From: Earliella scabrosa
Lineage: Eukaryota > Basidiomycota > Agaricomycetes > Polyporales > Polyporaceae
NCBI GenBank assembly: GCA_022605405.1
Contig: JABYQQ010000029.1
Span: 399,162 to 463,161 of the forward strand
Direction: 5' to 3'
DNA: 64,000 nt
Shown here: positions 22,638-33,953 of the stretch, one piece after another
Position numbering within the stretch: position 1 is the stretch's first letter
How the letters are laid out: each line of letters begins with the position of its first letter
The notes under the pieces: model-generated
Told to the model about the DNA's origin: nothing
What the model saw: the letters and a program-made list of their open reading frames with translations, nothing else
Database searches by the model: none
Made by a program: the position numbers and the translations under genes

Positions 22638-24339
22638 ATGTCAACCTGCCATCGAGCCCTCACAAACTACGATGTCCTCGTCGAAATCTTTGGCTACTTC
22701 TCCCTCCTTGACCCTGCTAAACGCCTCGGTCGCAGACGGCCGAACTCGTACTGGGGTCCAGTCCACCGCACGAGAGACCATCCAGTAGATGTTGCCGATC
22801 CCCGGGACGCCATACCTCCCTCAGTCAGGAGAACGACTCTGGCGAGTCTCGCGTTGACGTGTAGGAGCTTCTCCGAGCTGGCTTGCGACCACCTGTGGGC
22901 TGCGCCGCGTGGCGGTTTGTACACGTTGCTCAGTCTACTCTCTGCATTCACGGAGTGGAGGATCACCGGGACCGCTGGGCGGTACACCATCTCGTCTTAC
23001 GTGAGCCTCTCCTTTGTCGTAGCTCTAGTCAATTGATGGCTGAGCATTCTCATAGCGTCTCGACGGCGAGATCCCTGAAGATGAGTGGGCCACATTCGTG
23101 CAACGCGCTTCGCGAGTACATGAGCTCGCGTTCCATACGTACTGCGACGTACATGTTCCTTGGGCGATCGAGCCCTCGGTGTTCGATATCCTCCTCCAGC
23201 GATCTACCTCCCAGGTCCTTTTCCCTCGGCTCAATGTTCTCGCATGGCAACGAGATACCCGTGACAAAAGCGTCAGTCGGTTCTTCCGCCTGCTGGCCGT
23301 CCCCTCCTTGTCCGTCTTATTCCTCTCCCATCCAATGTGGCAGAAGGGCGTACCGACCTCTGGCCGAGCCCATGTCAACGCGGGCGGATGTGCCGAGGAT
23401 GTGGAAACTGTCGTCGAATCATGCCCTGGTCTGCAACACGTCTTTGTCGATAAAACGTTCAATTCGCCATGTCTCAATCGACTTGCAGAGATCACCCCTC
23501 TCCGGACGCTCGTGGTGACGGATGTAGACCTGCGTTTACTGGCCTGCATCGGACAATTACCACATCTGCTCATGCTTGGGGTGACCATGATGTCGCAGAG
23601 TGATGAGCAGTCAAAGCCGACATCCGATATGTCATCGGCCACTCTGTACCCTGCGCTCCAAGAGCTGATCGTGGTCGCGGGCACACCGTCGACCGCAACT
23701 GCACTACTTGCATCAGTATGCTCGCCCGTACTCTCAAGGGCAATCCTCATCCCCGATGAGGGCGATGTTGCCAGCATCACCCGGTGCATAGAAGCTCTAT
23801 CCTCACCTCACATTGCCGCTTCCTTGCGCCGGCTCGAGCTCACCGTCACCTGCGACGACTACGGCGAGAAGCCGAACATCCCGTTTAAGAGCGCGGCGGC
23901 CGCTCTCCTGCGCCTTTCCGCGCTCGAGATGCTCAAGTTCAAAGTACGCGATCATGTCCTGTCCGTCGAGGACTCGGACGTCGCGCAGATGGCCCGGGCC
24001 TGGCCGCGTATCGCGCTCTTGTCCATCAAGTACATCGCTCCCGATCGGGTCCGCCGGACCAACGCCCCCGTCGACGCCGTGCGTCCCTCGGTTCAGGCGG
24101 TCGTGTCGCTCGCCCGGCAATGCCACCGGTTGGAGGAACTCACGATCGATGTGGGGGATGTTGGTGAGGAGGAACTGCAGGTGCTTGAGGCGCGTGCGGA
24201 GGAGTCGGACGCGGAGCAACAGCCAGCTCTTGTGTATCTCGCGCTCGGGCGTGGGGACAGGGAGGAAGAGGTGTCTGTGTGTGATAGGGAGAGGCTGGTG
24301 CGCGTCCTTCGGCGGACGTTCCCCAACGTCGAGCTGTAG
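22638..24339 (+). CDS. F-box protein, paralog of the gene at 4397
   Basis: Two exons, 22638-23000 and 23056-24339, 548 aa; the intron is 55 nt with a GTGAGC donor. The F-box begins near residue 10 (NYDVLVEIFGYFSLLD) and is completed by RRTTLASLALTCRSFSEL. As in the minus-strand paralog, an insertion with RRRPNSYWGP separates the two halves. After the intron comes RLDGEIPEDEWATFVQRA, then a Leu-rich C-terminal domain ending VRVLRRTFPNVEL. The paired insertion and the shared intron position show that the two genes are duplicates now on opposite strands about 17 kb apart. The ATG at 22638 is the last Met before the F-box. The expected role is an SCF adaptor with an unknown substrate. Confidence 0.8.
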
Positions 24340-24877
24340 GGTCATGCATGACACGGCGTGGAAGGTGGGGTATATGGCTAGGTTCGTATTCTCATCTCGT
24401 AATGGAGCATTGCATGCTAACTTCCGCTCAGGTAATACCTTTGTGTCACCAGCGGTGATCTGCTGCAAGACGTTTCCGTTAGACTCTATGGATTCGTGGT
24501 TATTCTGGGTGAACGCGAGTTCTGTGATACCCGTGGCGGCCTATGGCCTACCGGCCGACAGGTCCGACTTCTACTGCGAGTTCGCGACCGCTGATGGTAG
24601 GATATTCGTCTTCTGCCGCTCAGTGCCAGTTCTACCAGACAGTCCGTGCCATTCATCGAAGACGACGTGCCACATCGCACGGCCGAAGTGCGCCGATAGG
24701 ACCCGCACATGCGCCTTCACGATGAGCCATTGTGAACGCATCCGTCACCCGGGCCCACCTGTGCCATGTCCCCTCGCAGGGCGTTCAGTGCGGGCGACGA
24801 GAAGTATATAAGGTCGCAATGCTGTTGACCTCAATCTGCAACAGCCCCTACACCTCCCTCCTTCGTGTGGTCGAAAC
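24340..24877. other. intergenic and promoter of the second P450 gene
   Basis: About 540 bp with no coding signal. A clear TATA box (24805-24812) lies near its right end. Confidence 0.5.
24805..24812 (+). promoter_or_regulatory. TATA box
   Basis: TATATAAG lies about 70 bp upstream of the P450 start codon at 24878. Confidence 0.65.
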
Positions 24878-27260
24878 ATGGTATCCTCGTTGCTTCAAAC
24901 GACAATCCTTGGCGGGCTGACATATATCCTCTGGCGGTGCTTCCGACACGTCGTCGTGGAATCGCCGCTCGACAACATACCGGGCCCGCCGTCACGCTCG
25001 TTCCTATACGGTGAGCCTCGCGTCGCTTTCTCCATCTATACTCATCGCTCCATCGTTCATCTAGGGAATTTGATACACCTGTTGAGCAAGGGCGGATGGG
25101 AGTTCGTGCAGGATCTCACGGACTCGTATCCGGGCGTCGTGAAGCTCAGGGGCCTGTTCGGTGTAGGTCGTAGCCGTCAGAGGGTCTCTTCCGTGCGCCA
25201 TACTCACATACCGCCTAGCATTGTATGTTGTACGTCTTTGACCCCGTGGCCATGCACAGCGTGGTCGTCAAGGACCAGCATGTCTTCGCAGAGCCCCGCT
25301 GGCTCCTCAAGTAAGTTCATCTCATTCCGCCAGAAAGTCGATGACTGACGTACTCTGCAGTTTCAACGAGATCCGGTTTGGACCCGGTCTACCGGCGAGC
25401 TTTGGTGCGTTCTTCGGGCACGAGCGGGGATGGCAGGAAGGACTGATCCTCGCCCAGGCGATAAACATCGCAAACAGCGCAAGATGCTGAACCCCGTCTT
25501 CTCCATTGCGCACATGCGCCAAATGATCCCGATCTTCCACGCAGTCGTACACCGGGTATGTCGATCAGTGACACTCTCTGACATGGCCACAGATGTTGAC
25601 AGGCGACGGACAATCTAGTTGCAGGAGGCCATCGAGGACCGTGTGCGTGGCCATGATGGTCCCGTCGAGATCGACATGCACGCGTGGATGGGGCGCACTG
25701 CGCTCGAGCTCATCGGCCAGGCGGGGCTCGGGTACTCGTTCGATCCCCTCGTCTCTGACCATCCCGACGAGTTCGCCAACGCGATTAAAGCTACTGGGTG
25801 CGTTTCCGTCCCTCTAGTCCCTCCCGTGTCTGGCCTTCTCACGCTCACTCGCACTTGTGTTAGCCCCACCATGGTCAAGATCAACCACCTCCGACGGCTC
25901 CTCCCGTACGTCCTGTCGGTAGGAAGTGCCAAGACGCGCCGCACGCTCATGGGCATGATCCCGCATGCGGGTGTGCGGCAGATGAAGAACATCATCGATG
26001 TGTTGCACCGCCGGTCGGTCGAGATCTACGAAGCCAAGAAGCGTGCGCTCGAGCAGGGAGACGAAGCAGTCGTCCAGCAGATCGGCGAGGGGAAGGACAT
26101 CATGAGTATCTTGAGTGCGGCTTCCTCCCTTTGGATCGTGTGCAGGCACTGAGCTGGAGTATTTAGTGCGAGAGAACATGGCTGCCTCGGCGGCCGACAA
26201 GCTGCCAGAAGACGAGGTTATTGCGCAGATGTCGTAAGTCAGCGAATGTCCCTTCCAGGCGGAGAGAGAGGTGACTCACGTCCTCCGCAGGACCTTCATC
26301 TTCGCCGGCATGGACACCACGTCGAATGCTCTGGCCATGACACTCGACCTCCTATCTAAGCTCCCGGACGTCCAGCAGAAGCTGCGCCTCGAGATCTTGG
26401 ATGCGTCGAAGGGCGGAGATCTCGACTATGACACTCTGGTTTCGCTCCCGTATCTGGATGCTGTCTGTCGGGAGACCTTACGACTGTATGTTTTATCTGG
26501 AAAGGTGTACCTTTGATGTGATATCGCTCACGCCCAGTATTTGTAGCTATCCCCCAGTCACAACGCCCTTCCGAGAGTGAGTGTGTCTGTCTTCCTCTCC
26601 GTCTAGATACCACGCTGACATGCAGATCGCTTACAGGGCGCATCAGGACGCCATCCTGCCTCTCTCTCGACCTATCAGAGGCCTTGACGGAAGCATGATC
26701 CACGAGATCGCGGTTCCGAAAGGCACGGCGATCGCGGTTGGTATATTCTCCGCGAACAGGAACAAGGCTATCTGGGGCGAAGACGCGACGGAGTGGAAAC
26801 CAGAACGATGGCTGTCTTCCCTGCCGAACACCGTGACTGACGCGAAGATCCCGGGCGTGTATTCCAACCTGTAGGTGGCCCTGCTTGTTGTCCGTACGCT
26901 CGTCTGACCGTGCTGACTGTTCATTGCTTCAGAATGACATTCTTCGGCGGAGGACGAGCGTGCATGTATGTGTCTTTTCAATCTGAATCCCGCCGCGGTA
27001 CTGATCAGGAACGTCTCATCAGCGGATTCAAGTTCGCTCAGCTGGAGATGAGTGAGCAGTCCTCCTTCTAATGATGAGTACGTTCCCAAGCTCAACCCGT
27101 TTTCCCGGTAGAGGTCGTGCTGTGCCTCCTACTCAGCAAATTCACGTTCGCGCCCTCCAAGAAGCCGATCAAGTGGAACTTGTCGAACATACGCTACCCG
27201 TCCGTCGGCGACGATCCGAAGTCCTCAATGCCGATCAAGGTTGGGCTCTACAAAGCTTGA
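24878..27260 (+). CDS. cytochrome P450 monooxygenase, 14 exons
   Basis: Exons: 24878-25010, 25065-25162, 25219-25310, 25361-25404, 25458-25555, 25619-25797, 25864-26114, 26167-26233, 26291-26485, 26547-26576, 26637-26870, 26933-26965, 27023-27051 and 27112-27260, giving 543 aa. The introns are 46-66 nt and all phases agree. An N-terminal membrane anchor (about residues 5-25) precedes the hinge NIPGPPSRSFLYGN. The C-helix region reads GDKHRKQRKMLNPVFS, the I-helix FAGMDTTS, the ExxR pair ETLR, the PERF-type motif KPERW, and the haem loop FFGGGRACIG with its Cys ligand. The region after ExxR, FREAHQDAILPLSRPIRG, is the pattern of basidiomycete CYP families that accept hydrophobic or terpenoid substrates; the substrate here is unknown. 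It is not a close relative of the P450 at 15512: intron positions and haem loop differ. Two acceptor choices (25619 and 26637) were made on frame and family pattern. Confidence 0.88.
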
Positions 27261-27601
27261 TGAACTGTCCCTTCAGCGATACAGGAGATGAGCAGGATGG
27301 GATCGAGTACAATCATAGTGCGAATTGCTCCAGGTTGTGCGTCACCTGGTCTTCTACCAAATGACCATAGCACAGGGTTCCGGATTTGGTGATCTCATGT
27401 GCATCCCACGAGAAGCAGAATGACGTCTTCCATTCAAGGTTGCCGTAAGCTCGCGTGGCTAGCTGATTTCGATCGGGTCCTGTACTTTCGAAGCAGTAGT
27501 GCTTGGGCGGTAGGCCTGAGGCTTACGGGGTGAACACGCTCTCACCTCGTTCCCGTTTCGCCCTCAACCACCATCTCTCCTTGACCTTGTCCATCAAGGC
27601 G
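27261..27601. other. intergenic, nothing recognised
   Basis: 341 bp between the P450 gene and the first tail-anchored protein gene. Confidence 0.4.
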
Positions 27602-28901
27602 ATGCAACTCCACACCTGTCTAGCGCGTACCACCGACGACCTCAACGTACCCTGTTCATCCAGGGCATCACCTCCTCTGTCTTTCTGTCGTCAGCACTAT
27701 GAGGAGTGCTGCGCGCTCAAGGAGATCGAGAGATCCGCCGCGTTGGAGGCGGAGCGTCTCGAAGGTATTGTGGACAAGATGATTGAGGAAGGGGCAGGTG
27801 CATACACGAAGGTCCGGGACGTTCGAAAGGACGCTGCGGTGGTACGACTGCTCTTGGAGGCGTTCAAGAGGTACAGCGAGGCGAGGGAAGTGTTGAAGAC
27901 GCAGTTCTCCATCTCGACAGGTGAGCACGATGGCCCTGGTTCTGTCGTCCAGATCGACTGATCCCTTCTATAGAGCACCGATGGCGAGACGGAGAGGATA
28001 TGAAGGAGAAACAGGACAGATTGGTCGCATTCATCGTCCAACTAGAGGACAGAGAGCGTGTGCTCACTGCGGAGCAAGACGCCGTCAAGGCGCGAGAAGT
28101 CCTCATGCTACCGCACCCTCCATTCACGGCGTGTCCCTCGTCCCCTTCAACTGCAGCGCCGTCCGCCGTGAACCGTCAATGTCCGACGATAAAGCTCACT
28201 TCCCGTCAATGCGCGTCATCACCCATGCCTAGGCATCGCCTCTGCCCTCTGCACCTCGCAACTCACACTATCACTCTATCCGTACTCCGGCTTGAGACGG
28301 AAGTGCTCGAGAAAGCGAGAGTGGAAGTCGTGCGCATTGAAGTCGGCAAGGGCGACGTCTCTAGCAATATAGCGATCGTACGCGATTATGTCCGTCACCT
28401 GGAGGAGGCCATGGACTCGAGAAAGCGGCATCAGAAGACGTATTCGTGCGATGGTGAGCTGCGACCTATACGTCCTCGATCTCTGGTCACAATACTGATG
28501 TCTGCTATGCGAACTCACAGCACCGGAAGAGCACACGGCGCTCCTCGACGACTGGTCAAGGAGGTTGACGAGCGCGGTCCTACTGCTCGGCGAGCTGAAA
28601 GGTCGGAAGGACAGCATCGTCACGGCAATCAGGCAGGGGCAAGCTGAGCACTGGGCGACTGAGTACCTAGGAGAAATTAAGAGGGCGGAGGAGGCCGCTA
28701 ACAACGAGTTAGCAGGTAGACTCACAGTGGTACGTGACCCTATACTTCCTGCAATTGACGAGCGCACCTGAATATCGCTGATAGGGTGCGGCAATGGGTG
28801 CTGGGCTCACTGTGTTGCTCGGCGGACCTTGGGCGGTCGGCGCGCTAGTGGGTGCAACTGTGCTAGGCGGAATCCGCTCGAGGAAGGATGAGTCTACTTA
28901 G
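27602..28901 (+). CDS. coiled-coil, tail-anchored protein with N-terminal Cys/His motif
   Basis: Exons as modelled: 27602-27920, 27974-28453, 28521-28729 and 28785-28901, 374 aa. I do not recognise the family. The N-terminus carries C6-x11-C18-x10-C29-x2-H32, which looks like a small zinc-binding knuckle. Long Glu/Lys/Arg-rich helices follow (for example ALEAERLEGIVDKMIEE) that should form coiled coils. The C-terminus is a Gly-rich hydrophobic segment, GLTVLLGGPWAVGALVGAT, capped by RSRKDEST, as in a tail-anchored membrane protein. Residues encoded around 28100-28280 are Pro/Ser/Cys-rich and unlike the rest, so an unresolved in-frame intron probably lies there. The next gene (29344) is a shorter paralog with the same first-intron phase. 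Confidence 0.6.
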
Positions 28902-29343
28902 GAACTTTGCCGTTCTCTCATATTTGTACTGACGTGCCGCAGCCTCTCTAGCTGCCGGGAACCATGATGTCGGCTTATGATACGAAGTTCGAGCCTGACA
29001 TGATGCTGATGCATAAAAAAGCGGTCGAGTGCCCAGCGAGGCTGCGGTATACACCCAAGGTTTGTGAGCTTGACCCGTGGACTGCGCAAGGCGCAATTGG
29101 ACTCCAGCGGCCGGCTACCCGCAATATAAGACGGGTAAGGTATTTGCGATCCCAATGCGATAGACGATTCTCAGAGGGGAAGCACATGTCATGCTGCAGC
29201 TCGCTGCAGCTCACGTCGAACGGAAACCTTTATGAGCGCAAGTCTCTAGACACCTTCCGACGTCGACGCACCCAGCATCCTGCAACGTCTGTCCTCTATC
29301 GCATACTCGTTGACATTACCCAACGTAGTGCCGTCGACAAACC
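28902..29343. other. intergenic with TATA-like site
   Basis: 442 bp between the two paralogs. A TATAAG element sits at about 29125-29130, some 215 bp before the next start codon, rather far for a core promoter unless the 5'UTR is long. Confidence 0.4.
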
Positions 29344-30152
29344 ATGCACCTGCACACCTATCCTCCCACTCGCCTCTCCGACCGGGACTGGGCCCGCCGG
29401 CTATACGTTGACCCTCCCAGTTACCAGTGCTCGCAACATGCCGAGTACTATGCACTACGAAGAGCGGAGAGGTCGGCGACCCGCGAAATCGAGCGACTCG
29501 GTTGGATGGTTGCCACGATGATCGAGAATGGCGAAGAGGTCGGTGCGAAGCTCCATCACATCCGACGAGATCTCGAGTTGGCGCGGTGGTATCTGGAGGC
29601 ATTGGACAAGGAGCGGGCGGCCAGAGAGCTCTTGAGGGCGCGCTTCTTCACCCCTCGCGATTACACCCATGGTGAGTAGTACTGCGTGATTGTCGCCGCG
29701 GATGGGTCGGATGCTGAGAGCGGCAGGTGACGACCTCGAAGTCAGTTCAGTGGAAGACGACCTGTCGGTCGATCGGCCAACCCGACAGTGTGTCGAAACG
29801 CACATCCGATATCTGGACGCAAGAGAGGCGTTGATGCTCGAAGACGATGCAAAGGAGGAAGAGCACAGCCTGCGGGACAACCTGGATACGGTTATGGTAT
29901 TCCGGATACGTTGCAATCCCACTCACCGTCAGGAGGTCTTCTGCTCCAATAGCAGTCGAGAACACACACTCCCTGACTATGGAGCGTTTCGGGAACTAGT
30001 AGGCCGGCTTGGAGGTGTATCCCGAGGCGTGACAATAATGGCTGTAGCGACGATTGTGATATTCTCTGTGCTGGTACGTGTACCAGAACGTGGTTGTTCA
30101 CTTCCAACTGGCATCCATCTCACTTTACACGCAGGGTAGTCTGTATATATAA
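29344..30152 (+). CDS. coiled-coil, tail-anchored protein, paralog of the gene at 27602
   Basis: Modelled exons 29344-29671, 29727-30073 and 30135-30152, 230 aa. It aligns without gaps to the start of the gene at 27602: MHLHTYPP versus MQLHTCLA, C29-x2-H32 kept, then ALRRAERSATREIERL versus ALKEIERSAALEAERL. The first two Cys of the putative zinc knuckle are replaced (Y6 and R18), so metal binding is probably lost. Exon 1 ends in the same phase as in the paralog. A second Glu-rich helix (REALMLEDDAKEEEHSL) matches KAREVLML in the paralog. The C-terminus holds one hydrophobic segment, GVTIMAVATIVIFSVL. The last 18-nt exon is tentative; without that splice the frame ends at 30139. A 36-nt in-frame stretch after 29897 might also be spliced, though it is shorter than the usual introns here. 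Confidence 0.55.
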
Positions 30153-30566
30153 CTCGACATAGTACTAAGTGAGCCGGAATGTAGGGATACTTACTAGATC
30201 TGTAGAGAACTCAGCCTGCTATTTTTCTGTGCTGACTATCCCCGGGATTTCGAGTTGGAAAGCGCTGCACGCAGCCTGAGGAGGAGGAGCGGATGAAGAG
30301 AGCTCGAGCCTCGGGCGGGCAGTGCTCGAACACAAACAAGTACAAGCCGAGCGCTCCGCGCGCGGACCGCGTCGGCCCGGGAAGGACCCGTCGGTTACTC
30401 CGACTTGAGGTGAACCGTGACGAACTCTTCTGTCTCAGTGTCTGCTTCGTTATACTCAGTCTTCCTGCCAGTGGTCATATCCCGTCGTGGGCTCAAAGTC
30501 AGTTGTGCAGTAAGCCAAGGGAATAATGGAAGCGCTCGGACTCATGATCGCCCAGATCCAGCCGCC
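30153..30566. other. intergenic, nothing recognised
   Basis: 414 bp upstream of the first MYND gene. No TATA box is evident near its start. Confidence 0.4.
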
Positions 30567-31658
30567 ATGGATGTCGCTGGCACTACGAATCGCGGGGGGC
30601 TGCCACTTGGCACTTCGGATCCCCAGCGTCCATTCCTTCCGGATGGCTCAGTACTTATATGCGATCCTCAGTCCTTGACGAGCACAACTTGCTGTCATAC
30701 CTGTCGCCTCTCTCTGGATCAACTCAATCAAACGCTGCGCAAATGTTCTGGGTGTTCGGTTGCGTTATATTGCAGCCGAGAGTGTCAGAAACGAGCCTGG
30801 CCGGACCACAAGTGAGTCTTCTCGTATGTGTCTATGCCATACCTCGTGCTCATTGAGCCCAGGATGTTCTGCCGCCAAACACACGCCACCAGGATCATAC
30901 ACCGCGATTTCAACCCATATCCCGACGACTCGTCTTCCGTGAACGTCCCCATTGCAGAGTTCGCTAGCTTCGCCAAGTTCTACGACATGCACTCCTGGAC
31001 GATCAGGGCGATGTGTCTGGCGACGTTCCATCTCATGGCTGACGGTCGTGGAGCAGAGCGGTTCAGACGAACACAGCACATGTTCCACTTCGTCGCTATC
31101 CCGTCGTCCGAGCGAGGTTGCAACAGGCCCTGGAACCGTTGGAGTCTCGACGAGTGGTCGTTCCCCCTGGTTAACGAGTTCATCAAACAGGACACGACCT
31201 TTGTTAGGATGTGGGAGAGCGCTCTGTCTCAATGTGCAGAGCAGATAGAGCGGGATCGGGCCACGTACGGCGACAGGTTCATCGGCGAGCTTCCCGTCAT
31301 CTTCAACGTCGAGGGCACTCATATGTCTCTCCTCGTCCTCTACCCCGTCGTTGCGCTCCACGACCCCGAAGCCCTACAGGATTCGAAGACCCGGGGCGCG
31401 GTGGACGATCTCGTCAACCTCTGTATCGGATACACGAACTTCGGAATCCCCATGAAGCCTTGGAACGAAGACGATGCGGTCGCGTATCCCGTTCAGATGG
31501 TCCGCATGGGGGAGTCGAGACGATGGGGCCATGTACCACTTGGAACGGCGGAGGCACCATTCCACCCCGACCATCTCAACATAATCTTCAGCAATATCGG
31601 GCGGAAGTCCGAGCTGCATCCTCTGGAGCTGATGGTGATCTTCTCGCAACTGTGGTAG
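30567..31658 (+). CDS. MYND zinc-finger protein A
   Basis: Two exons, 30567-30811 and 30863-31658, 346 aa; the 51-nt intron falls inside the finger. The start codon sits in a perfect GCCGCCATGG context. The MYND finger occupies about residues 40-88: CHTC, KCSGC, YCSREC and, across the splice, HKMFC, which supplies the seven Cys plus His needed for two zinc ions. MYND fingers usually bind short Pro-rich peptides. The roughly 250-residue C-terminal domain is not recognised. It is shared with the two downstream genes and carries a GRGAERF motif, WNRWSL, GDRFIGELPVIF and a final ELHPLELMVIFSQLW. There is no SET domain, so it is not a SMYD methyltransferase. It is the closest relative of the gene at 33954, which has exactly the same length. 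Confidence 0.8.
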
Positions 31659-32164
31659 GGTATTGTATTGGTCGATAAATCGGGTGAGTTGGCTATAGCT
31701 AAGCACTGTACATACTCCAAGCTCATCGTGGTCCAACTAGACTTATGTAAGATGACGCAATAGAAGTCAGTGGCAATATGCACCCCTCTTTGGTCTGCTT
31801 TGTCGTTCGCGTCACCGCTTCACGAGGATGGAAGATCGACTGGCAACGGCCAGCACTTGCCTTGATGATGCGTGTTCGCTCGTTCGGTAAATAGACTGAC
31901 GAGTCCGTATTTTCCCGCATGGGAACGAGGAGCATTGACTGAGAATCCAGCTGATCATGTGTGGTCTAGGTCCCACAGTGATTCTCTGGGCTTTCTCCGA
32001 AGATGTCGTTGTCAAATCACACAAAGCAATGTGATGCGCGTGAGAAATCGAAGGCTGTTCTTTCATATATCTTATCATTGCCCGGACTCAGTCTCCGAAG
32101 TCTTCCTCCTTACTTCTACTGTCGCCACTCGCATCCTCCGCCGCTTGCCAGCATCTCACTCACC
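31659..32164. other. intergenic with TATA-like site
   Basis: 506 bp between MYND genes. CATATATCTT at about 32064-32073 may be a TATA element for the gene starting at 32165. Confidence 0.4.
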
Positions 32165-33465
32165 ATGGACGGCGACTTCGATATCAGCGCCATGAACATC
32201 AACGCGACAGCCTCGCCAATTCTATACCAAGGATCGGTGCTCTCGATGTCCGAGACCGACATCTCGAGCAAGAACAACTGTCACGCCTGCGGAGTGGCGA
32301 AGAACAACAAAGAGCTGAAGAAGTGCGCCGGCTGCGCGGTCACGCTCTACTGCAGCAAGGAGTGCCAGAAAGGTGCCTGGGCGAAGCACAAGTAAGTCCA
32401 GCACCCTTCTCCGTCCCGCCATCGACGCGGACAGCGAGCTCGAGCTGACGGTGCCGGTGCCACTCAGGTTCTTCTGCAGCGGCTCAAAGACAATGCAAGC
32501 CATCAAGCGCGCATGCCAGGAAGAGCTCGCACGTGCGGAGAAAGCGCTGCCCCCTGGCGCGCGGTGCCTCCGCCAGCCGGCCGTCGTCGACTCTCCGATC
32601 TCCGGCGTGAGCGCGTTCCAGGACTTCCTCAACTTGCACCGTAATGCGTTCGAGATCCTCATCCAGGCGACCGTGCATCTCACCAACCGCGGTCGCGGCG
32701 CGGAGGCGTTCCGGGAGGACCCCTTGGTCATGCACGTCATCGTCACTCCCACGACGCCTGCCCATCCGAAGCCGTGGAACACGTGGAAGATCAAACAGAT
32801 CACCCACCGCTCGCTCAAGGAGCGCATCAAGCAGGACGCGGCGTTCGCGAAGATCTGGCTCGAGGAGTGCCAGCCCTCCCAGGCCGAGCAGGAGGAGGCG
32901 CTTAGGGAGCGGTTCGGGGATCGCTACGTCGGGCAAATCCCCGCCGTGTTCTTCGTGGAGAGCACGTACATGATGTTTACAATGTGCGTCCCGATCTTCG
33001 CGCTCAACGACCCCGATGCGCTGCAGAGCGTGCAGGCGAAGGCGACGCTCCACGACCTCAAGTCGCTCTGCATGGGGTACATCAACATGGGTGTCCCTCT
33101 CTACGCGTGGGGACCGCACATCGCTCCTGTACGCTGGATGAAGAAGGAGCGGGACAACGGTCTGAAGGACTGGGCCTGCGAGCCGACTGGAACGCCGGAG
33201 CGGCCCTGGGATAACCGCTACCTGAAGGTCTTCAAGACGCACCAGCGCAGGACCAGACTTGGCCCTCAAGAGGTCTTCAGGTTCTTCACGCAGCTGTTGA
33301 CGCCGTTTGCGATCGACTACTACCGTGTGCTCACTCCGGGTACGTCAATCATGTTCTCTCTCCGGCGTTGCCGCCAGACTCATGTACACTACTTGTCACT
33401 TGACAGCTCATCTTGAGGGCGAATCTATCGTCGACCTTTACAGACGGGGTCCGACCGTTATCTGA
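32165..33465 (+). CDS. MYND zinc-finger protein B
   Basis: Three exons, 32165-32391, 32468-33339 and 33407-33465, 385 aa. The MYND finger lies at about residues 39-80: CHAC, KCAGC, YCSKEC and HKFFC. The first intron (76 nt) interrupts the finger at the same codon as in the two neighbouring MYND genes. The C-terminal domain shares the family marks (GRGAEAF, WNTWKI, GDRYVGQIPAVFF, LGPQEVFRFFTQL) but is clearly more divergent than the other two are from each other. It has an extra third exon that adds about 20 residues. The N-terminus lacks the FLPDGS segment found in the other two. Function is unknown; the finger suggests a protein-binding adaptor. Confidence 0.8.
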
Positions 33466-33953
33466 GCCTTGCGACGATGCGCAGAACGTTCTCAGGACAC
33501 TCTTCTTTGCTTTTCAATGATAAGATGAATGCAGCGTCATGTACTTGTAGACTCGGACTATCTCAATGTTGTGCTATGAATGGTACCCCAGGCCATCTCC
33601 AATGTCCGGCGGTCTCACCTAGTAACGTTCAAGTCGCAGCCTTACATACTTACTCGCTCCTCACTGCGTAGTATGTACGTGATTGCCTGTGATTGCGAGC
33701 CGTAAGTACTGAGTAGCGCTTGCCAAGCACTGCAACCTTCGGACCGTCGATCCGGGATTTCCGAAAGGCGCTTGTCCGACTAGTCGGCTAGCCCGTAGTT
33801 ACGCCTCTTTTCTCGCTTCAGTCTACAAGCTTCAAGTCCCTTACCATTAAACCCAATCTATACGATTGAGACCAAGACAAAATCCAAATGTACGTGTTGT
33901 CCATTTGTGTCTCAGACACCGCGCTCTCAACTGAGAAACGAACCCAGCGGAAC
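33466..33953. other. intergenic, nothing recognised
   Basis: 488 bp between MYND genes B and C. An in-frame ATG at 33888 could extend the next protein by 22 residues. Confidence 0.4.

Noticed and set aside
15512..27260. Biosynthetic gene cluster around the two P450 genes
   Set aside because: No polyketide synthase, NRPS, terpene synthase, transporter or regulator lies between or beside them; the neighbours are F-box and DUF6699 genes.
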